24,780 bases of DNA from Bacteroidetes bacterium UBA4408 (GTDB lineage: Bacteria; Bacteroidota; Bacteroidia; UBA4408). Below are positions 8,342 to 14,920 of the stretch, piece by piece. The notes under the pieces are model-generated. The model had not been told where the DNA came from, searched no databases, and saw only the letters and a program-made list of their open reading frames with translations. Positions within the stretch are counted from its first letter, which is position 1. Each line of letters starts with the position of its first letter. Position numbers and translations under genes: made by a program. The DNA lies in NCBI GenBank assembly GCA_002389785.1, contig DGQS01000129.1, positions 1 through 24,780 on the forward strand. Direction: 5' to 3'.

Positions 8342-9583
8342 ATGATTTGGCAAAAAATTTTTTTAGAAAGTTTTCGCTTTGCATACCATGCCTTGATAAG
8401 TAATAAGTTACGCACCTTACTTTCGTTGTTGGGCATTACCATTGGAATTTTTGCAATTATTTCGGTATTTACAGTAGTCGACTCACTAGAAAGCAATATT
8501 CGCAGCAGTGTTGCATCGCTTGGAAGCAATGTGGTGTTTGTGCAAAAGTGGCCATGGTCTTTTGGCGACGAATACCCTTGGTGGAAATACATGAACCGAC
8601 CTACTCCAAAGGTTGATGAAGTAAAGGAAATAGAGCACCGTAGTGCGATGGCTGAGTCGGTTTGTTTTATGGTTGATGTAAATAAAACGGTAAAACACAA
8701 GACAAATAGCGTCGAAAATGTAGAGGTAAGTGGTGTTTCACACAATTATTATAAAGTTAAGAATTTTGAATTGCAAGCGGGGCGTTATTTTACAGACGCT
8801 GAATCTGAAAGTGGAAAACCTTATGCAATAATCGGCTCAACCATCGCTGAAAGTTTATTTGGAGGAGGAGAAGCGATAGGAAAACAGATCAAATTATTCA
8901 ACCGCAATGCAACGGTAATTGGCGTATTTGAGAAGGAGGGAAGCAGCATGATGGGAAATTCGAACGACAATACTGTTTTATTACCCATTGCTTACTTGCG
9001 CAATTTTGTTGATTTGAGAAGCGAACGCATTGATCCTACCATTATGGTAAAAGCGAAACTTGGAATTGAAGTGGATGAACTAAAATTCGAGTTGACCGGA
9101 ATAATGCGCGCCATTCGCAAATTAAAGCCGCTTGCGGATGATGATTTTGCTTTGAACGAAATAAGTTTAATCAGTTCAGGATTTGATTCGGTATTTGCAG
9201 TAATTGGACTTGCCGGCTGGATAATTGGAGGATTTTCAATATTGGTTGGAGGATTCGGCATTGCAAATATTATGTTTGTATCGGTGAAAGAACGAACCAA
9301 TCAAATAGGTATACAAAAAGCACTTGGTGCAAAGAACTACTTTATTTTAATTCAGTTTTTAATAGAAGCTATTGTGCTTTGTATAATTGGCGGAGGCATT
9401 GGACTTTTGCTTATTTTTACGGGGACTTTAATCGTAAATAATTATTCCGATTTATCCATCGTACTTAGCAATTCAAATATTCTTCTTGGAATAACAATTT
9501 CAGCCATAATAGGCGTAGTTTCGGGATTTATTCCTTCTTATACTGCTTCGAGGCTCGACCCTGTTGAGGCGATGCGATCCTAA
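8342..9583 (+). CDS. MacB/FtsX-type ABC transporter permease
   Basis: 413 residues with the classic MacB layout. One N-terminal membrane helix (about 25-46, LRTLLSLLGITIGIFAIISV) is followed by a large periplasmic core domain (about 47-280), then three C-terminal helices (about 285-312, 333-362, 380-402) forming the FtsX domain. Conserved motifs include LGITIGI, GFGIANIMFVSVKERTNQIG, KALGAK and the closing SRLDPVEAMRS. Such permeases work with a separate ATPase and often a periplasmic adaptor to move lipoproteins, peptides or drugs, or to transmit force across the envelope. No ATPase or adaptor is visible on either side, so the partner must be encoded elsewhere. The 73-base gap to galE contains its own promoter, so the gene is probably transcribed alone. 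The substrate is unknown. Confidence 0.9.
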   Translation: MIWQKIFLESFRFAYHALISNKLRTLLSLLGITIGIFAIISVFTVVDSLESNIRSSVASLGSNVVFVQKWPWSFGDEYPWWKYMNRPTPKVDEVKEIEHRSAMAESVCFMVDVNKTVKHKTNSVENVEVSGVSHNYYKVKNFELQAGRYFTDAESESGKPYAIIGSTIAESLFGGGEAIGKQIKLFNRNATVIGVFEKEGSSMMGNSNDNTVLLPIAYLRNFVDLRSERIDPTIMVKAKLGIEVDELKFELTGIMRAIRKLKPLADDDFALNEISLISSGFDSVFAVIGLAGWIIGGFSILVGGFGIANIMFVSVKERTNQIGIQKALGAKNYFILIQFLIEAIVLCIIGGGIGLLLIFTGTLIVNNYSDLSIVLSNSNILLGITISAIIGVVSGFIPSYTASRLDPVEAMRS

Positions 9584-9650
9584 CTGTTAAAGTTCCAATA
9601 ATTTTCGGCGAAATCAATCATTCCGCTTATAGGTGCATGCTTCAAATGAC

Positions 9651-9658
9651 TATATTTG
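9651..9658 (+). promoter_or_regulatory. Putative -7 box of the galE operon
   Basis: TATATTTG matches TAnnTTTG exactly; a convincing -33 TTTG is not visible at the right distance. It would start transcription near 9665, just upstream of the galE start, and it argues against the TTG start at 9656, which lies within the box. Confidence 0.45.
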
Positions 9659-9682
9659 CGGGCAATTTTTTACATGCATTTG

Positions 9683-10720
9683 ATGAAAATTTTAGTCACG
9701 GGTGGTACAGGATACATTGGTTCGCATACGGTTGTAGAGTTGATACAAAAAGGACATGAAGTGGTGATACTCGACAATTTAAATAATTCGAGTATTGCAG
9801 CTCTTGACGGTATTGAAAAAATTACCGGAACTCGCCCCGAATTTGAACAGGTTGATTTGTGTAATTTCGCAGCACTTGCTGATTTTTTTAATCGCCACCG
9901 AACCATTCATGCAATAATACACTTTGCTGCACTCAAAGCAGTTGGTGAATCAGTACTTCAACCTCTTAAATACTACCACAACAACCTTATTTCATTGCTG
10001 AATATTTTACAAGGAATAGCTCAGTATAACCTCGATTTGAAGGGATTTGTGTTTTCATCTTCTTGCACTGTTTACGGTAATCCTGACTCCTTACCGGTAA
10101 CTGAGCAGGCTCCGATTAAAGAAGCTACCTCTCCTTATGGAAGCACCAAGATTATGAGCGAAGTAATTATCCGTGATGTAGTTGAACAGCAAAAATTTAA
10201 AGCCATAAGTTTGCGTTATTTTAATCCGGCCGGAGCACACGAATCAGCATTAATTGGAGAGTTTCCATTGGGTATGCCCAACAACCTTGTCCCAATTATT
10301 ACCCAAACAGCCATTGGAAAACGAAAAAAAATGGTTGAAATTTATGGGAATGATTATCAAACAAAAGATGGTACATGCATTCGAGATTATATCCATGTTG
10401 TTGATTTGGCGAAAGCACATGTTATCTCGATAGAACGTTTGCTTAAGAATGAAACTAAATCCAATTTTGAAACCTTTAACATCGGAACAGGAAAAGGTTA
10501 TTCAGTGTTGGAGTTAGTGCACATGTTTGAAAAAGTTTCCGGACTATCCTTATCCTATAAAATTGTTGATCGACGTCCCGGTGATATCGAATCAATGTAT
10601 GCTGATACGCGCTTTTCAAACATTGAATTAGGGTGGAAGGCTGAAAGAAATTTGGAGCAAATGATTGCATCCTCTTGGAATTGGGAAAAGAAATTGGCAG
10701 CTCAAAAATTAGATGTTTAA
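9683..10720 (+). CDS. galE: UDP-glucose 4-epimerase
   Basis: 345 residues from the chosen ATG. It interconverts UDP-glucose and UDP-galactose with tightly bound NAD. The Rossmann motif GGTGYIGSH stands at the N-terminus. The SDR catalytic residues appear in SSSCTVYG and SPYGSTKIMSE (Tyr and Lys of YxxxK). RYFNPAGAHESALIGE and IRDYIHVVDLAKAH are GalE hallmarks, separating it from the two following dehydratase/epimerase genes. In-frame starts also exist at 9656 (TTG) and 9674 (ATG). I chose 9683 because it gives the family-typical MKILVTGG and leaves room for the promoter. It is first of a plus-strand sugar-nucleotide operon, 15 bases before rfbB. Confidence 0.93.
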   Translation: MKILVTGGTGYIGSHTVVELIQKGHEVVILDNLNNSSIAALDGIEKITGTRPEFEQVDLCNFAALADFFNRHRTIHAIIHFAALKAVGESVLQPLKYYHNNLISLLNILQGIAQYNLDLKGFVFSSSCTVYGNPDSLPVTEQAPIKEATSPYGSTKIMSEVIIRDVVEQQKFKAISLRYFNPAGAHESALIGEFPLGMPNNLVPIITQTAIGKRKKMVEIYGNDYQTKDGTCIRDYIHVVDLAKAHVISIERLLKNETKSNFETFNIGTGKGYSVLELVHMFEKVSGLSLSYKIVDRRPGDIESMYADTRFSNIELGWKAERNLEQMIASSWNWEKKLAAQKLDV

Positions 10721-10735
10721 CCAACTAATACATTC

Positions 10736-11803
10736 ATGACTAAAAGAAAAATATTGATAACCGGCGGTGCCGGATTTATTGGTTCGCACGTGGTTCGTTT
10801 ATTCGTAAACAGATATCCGGATTACCATATTGTGAATCTTGACAAGCTTACCTATGCCGGAAATTTAGAAAATCTGAAAGACATCGAGAACAAGCAAAAC
10901 TATACTTTCGTTAAGGGTGATATTGTAGATGCTGAATTTGTACATCAATTGTTTACCGAACAGCAAGTGGATAGTGTCATACATTTAGCAGCCGAAAGTC
11001 ATGTCGATAGAAGTATTAGCAATCCTTTGGAATTTGTTTTAACCAATGTAGTAGGTACTGTGAATCTACTAAATGCTGCAAAATCGCACTGGAAAAAAGC
11101 TCCGGAAAATAATCACAAAAACTTGTTTTATCATGTTAGTACCGATGAGGTGTACGGTAGTCTAAACGAAAACGGACTTTTTACAGAACAAACTTCGTAT
11201 GATCCGCATAGCCCTTATTCAGCGAGTAAAGCGAGTAGTGATCATTTTGTAAGAGCGTATCATGATACTTATCAACTTCCGGTAGTAATTAGCAATTGTT
11301 CAAACAATTATGGGTCGTTTCACTTTCCCGAAAAGTTGATTCCATTGAGTATTAATAATATTAAAAATAACCGACCAATCCCTATATACGGAAAAGGTGA
11401 AAATGTTAGAGATTGGCTTTTTGTAGAAGATCATGCACGTGCAATTGATGTAATTTTTCACCAAGGAAAAGTTGGAGATACTTACAATATTGGTGGACAT
11501 AATGAATGGACGAACATTGATTTAATACAGCTGCTCTGTCGCATCATGGATAAGAAATTAAAGCGAGAGGAAGGTACTTCAGCAAAATTAATCACGTATG
11601 TAAAAGATCGAGCAGGTCATGATTTACGCTATGCAATTGATTCATCGAAACTACAACGTGAATTAGGTTGGACTCCTTCATTGCAATTTGAGGAAGGGCT
11701 CGAAAAAACGGTTGACTGGTACTTGGCAAATGAAAATTGGTTAAACAATGTAACTTCCGGAGAATATCAAAAGTTTTATGAAAAGCAGTATGTAAAACGG
11801 TAA
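10736..11803 (+). CDS. rfbB: dTDP-glucose 4,6-dehydratase
   Basis: 355 residues. It converts dTDP-glucose to dTDP-4-keto-6-deoxyglucose, the precursor of rhamnose and other deoxysugars. The evidence is the GGAGFIGSH NAD site, the LDKLTYAGNLENL segment typical of RfbB, HLAAESHVDRSI, the catalytic STDEVYG with its Asp-Glu pair, YSASKASSDHF (Tyr and Lys) and NCSNNYG. The following GSFHFPEKLIPL differs slightly from the usual GPxxFPEKLIP. WLFVEDHARAI and DRAGHDLRYAID lie near the C-terminus. It lies 15 bases after galE. The other rhamnose genes (rfbA, rfbC, rfbD) are not adjacent, so they lie elsewhere or the intermediate feeds another deoxysugar. Confidence 0.94.
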   Translation: MTKRKILITGGAGFIGSHVVRLFVNRYPDYHIVNLDKLTYAGNLENLKDIENKQNYTFVKGDIVDAEFVHQLFTEQQVDSVIHLAAESHVDRSISNPLEFVLTNVVGTVNLLNAAKSHWKKAPENNHKNLFYHVSTDEVYGSLNENGLFTEQTSYDPHSPYSASKASSDHFVRAYHDTYQLPVVISNCSNNYGSFHFPEKLIPLSINNIKNNRPIPIYGKGENVRDWLFVEDHARAIDVIFHQGKVGDTYNIGGHNEWTNIDLIQLLCRIMDKKLKREEGTSAKLITYVKDRAGHDLRYAIDSSKLQRELGWTPSLQFEEGLEKTVDWYLANENWLNNVTSGEYQKFYEKQYVKR

Positions 11804-11852
11804 TATTTTGACAAGTTAGAAACACTTACACTTTTCATTTAGTAAATAAGTT

Positions 11853-12842
11853 ATGTATCAAACACCATTTCATTCCATTGATTTATCGAAGTATTCGTTC
11901 TTAGTAACGGGAGGAGCAGGGTTTATTGGATCCAATATCGTGGAATATTTAATAAAGTATAACGCAGGTAAAATACGCGTGCTCGATAATCTTGCAACCG
12001 GATTTGAACAAAATATAGCTGCATTTAAAACGCATCCGAATTTTGAGTTTCAACAAGGTGATATCTGCCATATAGATGATTGCAACAAGGCCATGATAGG
12101 AATTGATTACGTATTTCATCAGGCGGCATTAGGCTCGGTACCACGCTCAATTGAAAATCCAATTGCGACCAACAATGCGAATGTAAACGGCTTTTTAAAT
12201 ATTTTAATCGCAGCCCGAGATGCTAAGGTAACACGCTTGGTGTATGCAAGTTCTTCGTCGGTGTATGGCGATAGTCAAGCACTTCCTAAAATTGAACACA
12301 CGATAGGAAAACCCTTATCGCCATACGCAGTAAGCAAATTAGTGAACGAGCAATATGCAGACATTTTTGCAAAAACTTATTCAATGCAAATTGTGGGATT
12401 GCGTTACTTTAATATTTTTGGACCAAGGCAAAATCCTAAGGGAGCATATGCTGCTGCCATTCCTTTATTTATGGATGCCCTTGTTAAAGGCAAAGCTCCG
12501 TTAATTAACGGTGATGGTGAACAAACTCGAGATTTTACTTTTGTTGAGAATGCTGTTCAAGCGAACGTAAAGGCAATGTTTTCGAATGACGAAGAAATAA
12601 GCACGGAGGTATTTAATATTGCAGTAGGAGAGCGTGTTTCGATCAATGAACTGTACCAGATTTTAAAATCTATTGCAGGATCAACAATTGATGCAATGCA
12701 CCGTGAAGACCGGGCTGGGGATGTAAAGAATTCTTTGGCCGATATTAGTAAAGCGCAAAAGATGCTTAATTACCATCCTGCGATAAGTTGCAAGGAAGGC
12801 TTGAAAATTACGTTTGACTGGTTTAAAGAAAATTTTAAGTAA
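11853..12842 (+). CDS. WbpP/TviC-type UDP-N-acetylglucosamine 4-epimerase (SDR family)
   Basis: 329 residues, an extended short-chain dehydrogenase. The NAD site is VTGGAGFIGSNIVEYL near residue 17. The segment HQAALGSVPRSIENP is the hallmark of the WbpP/TviC group, which act on UDP-GlcNAc or UDP-GalNAc and their uronic acids. The catalytic residues are in YASSSSVYG and LSPYAVSKLVNEQYA. RYFNIFGPRQNPKGAYAAAIP and DGEQTRDFTFVENAVQAN also match that group. The N-terminal extension of about 12 residues before the Rossmann strand is normal for WbpP. The likely job is supplying UDP-GalNAc for a surface polysaccharide. It is third in the operon, 49 bases after rfbB. The family call is strong; the exact sugar is inferred. 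Confidence 0.88.
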   Translation: MYQTPFHSIDLSKYSFLVTGGAGFIGSNIVEYLIKYNAGKIRVLDNLATGFEQNIAAFKTHPNFEFQQGDICHIDDCNKAMIGIDYVFHQAALGSVPRSIENPIATNNANVNGFLNILIAARDAKVTRLVYASSSSVYGDSQALPKIEHTIGKPLSPYAVSKLVNEQYADIFAKTYSMQIVGLRYFNIFGPRQNPKGAYAAAIPLFMDALVKGKAPLINGDGEQTRDFTFVENAVQANVKAMFSNDEEISTEVFNIAVGERVSINELYQILKSIAGSTIDAMHREDRAGDVKNSLADISKAQKMLNYHPAISCKEGLKITFDWFKENFK

Positions 12843-12871
12843 TTATTTTTTTGATACTATAACTTCGAAAA

Positions 12872-13621
12872 ATGGGATTTTTTGATCGATTTTTTACTAA
12901 ATCAACTCGCTTGGATAAAAAAGCGGACCTCTCGCTTATCGGAGTTGATATGCACTCACATTTTATTCCTGGCATTGATGATGGGGCGCAAACAATAGAA
13001 GATTCGGTAAATTTGCTAAAAGCGATGAGTGAGTTCGGTTACCGCAAAGTGATAACAACTCCCCACATCATGAGCGATTTTTATCAAAACAATCCCGAAA
13101 TTATTTTATCAGGTTTAGCAAAAGTAAAAGAGGCCATTCAACAAGAAGGAATTGCAATTGAAGTTGAAGCTGCTGCCGAATATTATTTGGATTTCGACTT
13201 AGAAGCTAAAATTGATAAAGGTGGATTACTCACTTTTGGAAACAACTATTTATTGTTTGAGGTTTCTTATATGAACCCTCCGGATATTTTAAATCAGGTA
13301 ATTTTTAAATTGGCCACAAATGGCTATCGTCCTGTATTGGCACATCCTGAGCGTTATCCTTTTTGGTACAACGATTTTGAAAAATATGAGGAATTTAAAG
13401 ATAAGGGCGTTTTATTGCAATTAAATATAAATTCACTCACCGGATATTATGGGGGAGGAGCAAAGAAAATTGCAGAACAGATGATTGAAAAAAACATGGT
13501 CGATTTTATAGGATCCGATTGTCATCGCATGGATCATATTCAGGTGATGAAAGATGCACAATGTGAAAAGTATTTGCACCAGTTAATCGAATCGGGAATG
13601 TTGCGAAATGCAGCACTTTAA
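12872..13621 (+). CDS. CpsB/YwqE-type tyrosine-protein phosphatase (PHP domain)
   Basis: 249 residues. The PHP-fold metal ligands are visible: His28 and His30 in DMHSHFIPGIDDGA, His65 in TPHIMSDF, Glu104 in AAEYY, His158 in LAHPERYPF, and Asp216 and His218 in GSDCHRMD. In Firmicutes and Bacteroidota these manganese-dependent phosphatases remove phosphate from the tyrosine-rich tail of BY-kinases (Wzc/CpsD type), which control capsule or exopolysaccharide chain length. The position at the end of a sugar-nucleotide operon, 29 bases after the WbpP-like gene, supports this role. No BY-kinase is in the window. Its stop codon overlaps that of the convergent gene. Confidence 0.9.
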   Translation: MGFFDRFFTKSTRLDKKADLSLIGVDMHSHFIPGIDDGAQTIEDSVNLLKAMSEFGYRKVITTPHIMSDFYQNNPEIILSGLAKVKEAIQQEGIAIEVEAAAEYYLDFDLEAKIDKGGLLTFGNNYLLFEVSYMNPPDILNQVIFKLATNGYRPVLAHPERYPFWYNDFEKYEEFKDKGVLLQLNINSLTGYYGGGAKKIAEQMIEKNMVDFIGSDCHRMDHIQVMKDAQCEKYLHQLIESGMLRNAAL

Positions 13622-14256
13622 AAGTTTTTTCCACCTCTGGGACGCGGACAATCTGCTTTCTTTTTAAGTTCGTATTTCACCCCAACCCTGATTTCCCAAG
13701 CATTTTGACGAATTTTAAAATCGGTTATTCGTAAAGCACTCATGGCGTCTGGATTATATTGTACTTCAGCAAATAAAATCCATGGCCTAGTATATAAAAA
13801 TTCCATTCCAATTCCACCTGAAGCAGTTACGTGTGCAACCCGCATTTGAGTTATATTACTCGAAAGCAAGAACTCTACACGAGGTCCAAGTAAAACATAG
13901 GGAGTCACATCATACAATTCTTGACGCAGTTTAAAAAAATTATTGAAACTCAAGTAATCTGCCGCATATCGATAACCTGATAACAAAGTTCGGTTGTCTC
14001 TTGCCCCCTTCATGTTAAACTGCAATTCGGTGATCATCCGGTAATATTTGTGGTCGATATACTCCATAAAAATACTAGTATTACCACCCGGTTTATAGTT
14101 CAATTTATCTTTAAAATCAGGATTTGTTCCAATCCATTTTTGACGACTAAAAGTTGCACCGGCAGTCACACCAAATCCTTTAATGAATTGTGCTTTTGAG
14201 CTTACAAAATGAACCATCAGGAAACAAAAAATAAGCACTTTTTTGCTTTGTAACAT
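13618..14256 (-). CDS. PorT-like outer-membrane beta-barrel protein, function unknown
   Basis: 212 residues. An N-terminal signal peptide (MLQSKKVLIFCFLMVHFVSSKAQ, cleavage after AQ) leads into GFGVTAGATFSRQKW and then alternating strands typical of a small 8- to 10-strand barrel, for example ITELQFNMKGARDN, YVLLGPRVEFLLSS and VTASGGIGMEFLY. The C-terminal strand IRVGVKYELKKKADCPRPRG ends with a short soluble tail. This general family (porin/PorT-like, OMP_b-brl_2) is very common in Bacteroidota and mostly uncharacterised. Its position behind a polysaccharide operon does not prove a link. The stop shares the TTAA with the phosphatase stop. Confidence 0.75.
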   Translation of the reverse strand: MLQSKKVLIFCFLMVHFVSSKAQFIKGFGVTAGATFSRQKWIGTNPDFKDKLNYKPGGNTSIFMEYIDHKYYRMITELQFNMKGARDNRTLLSGYRYAADYLSFNNFFKLRQELYDVTPYVLLGPRVEFLLSSNITQMRVAHVTASGGIGMEFLYTRPWILFAEVQYNPDAMSALRITDFKIRQNAWEIRVGVKYELKKKADCPRPRGGKNF

Positions 14257-14435
14257 GTGAAATAATTTAGTACAAAGATGGGTAATAAAACAGTACTGCT
14301 TATGGAAGATTTAATTAAATACTAACCACTCAAAGTGAACATTTTGAATAGTATTAACCTGGGTTACTAAAGGTGATAGCGTTAGTTTAGATACTTCATA
14401 TTAAAAATGTTGGTACCTTAGCAGCAACAAAAGGG

Positions 14436-14456
14436 TATGCTGCAATGTGCAGCATA
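14436..14456. promoter_or_regulatory. Perfect 9-bp inverted repeat upstream of the lipoprotein gene
   Basis: TATGCTGCA at 14436-14444 and TGCAGCATA at 14448-14456 are exact reverse complements around an ATG spacer. The repeat ends 21 bases before the ATG of the lipoprotein gene. It could be an operator for a dimeric regulator, or a hairpin in the 5' leader. It lacks a following T-run, so it is not a standard terminator. Related half-site bases (GCAGCAA) occur just upstream at 14421-14427. Confidence 0.55.
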
Positions 14457-14477
14457 TGTAAAATGAAAATTTAGTTC

Positions 14478-14918
14478 ATGAAACCGATTTCTCTTTCTAA
14501 AAGTAAGGTAATGGCAGTCTGCATTGCATTGCTGTTTATGGTTGGTTGTGCTTCAGACGATGATTCAGAAGTTACTCCGATTGACGAAAGAGATAAATAC
14601 ATTGGAACCTGGAGTTGTGCCGAAAATTCTTCTAAAAGTGGCAACTCTACCTTTGATGTGGTAATTCGAAAAAATTCAACAAATTCGACTCAATTATACA
14701 TTGATAATTTTTATTTGCTGGGTTCTTCGCACAGTGCTTTGGTTGATAAAAATGGAACCTCACTTACAATCGCAACACAATCTATTTCGGGCAATACTGT
14801 GCAAGGTTCGGGCACAATAAATAGCGATACAAAAATTAATTTAACTTATACTGTAAACGATGGTAGTGGCGGATCCTCTGCCATTGATAATTGCACATCA
14901 ATTTTATCCAAAAAATAA
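14478..14918 (+). CDS. Small lipoprotein, probably surface-exposed, function unknown
   Basis: 146 residues. The signal peptide has a basic start (MKPISLSKSK), a hydrophobic core and a lipobox FMVGC, with Cys24 as the lipidated residue. The following ASDDDSE resembles the lipoprotein export signal that sends Bacteroidota lipoproteins to the cell surface (S followed by acidic residues; B. fragilis-type SDDDD). The mature part has KYIGTWSCAENS near residue 40, then repeated short beta strands rich in Ser, Thr and Asn, similar in feel to lipocalin-like small beta-barrel domains. It ends with the only other mature cysteine pair candidates, Cys in TWSCAE and Cys in DNCTSI, which may form a disulphide. 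I do not recognise a specific family. It is convergent with pheT, only 2 bases apart. Confidence 0.75.
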   Translation: MKPISLSKSKVMAVCIALLFMVGCASDDDSEVTPIDERDKYIGTWSCAENSSKSGNSTFDVVIRKNSTNSTQLYIDNFYLLGSSHSALVDKNGTSLTIATQSISGNTVQGSGTINSDTKINLTYTVNDGSGGSSAIDNCTSILSKK

Positions 14919-14920
14919 AA

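Noticed and set aside
8209..8745. 178-residue open frame on the minus strand over the start of the permease gene
   Set aside because: It is antisense to a clear MacB-family gene, has no recognisable domain and has shadow-frame composition.
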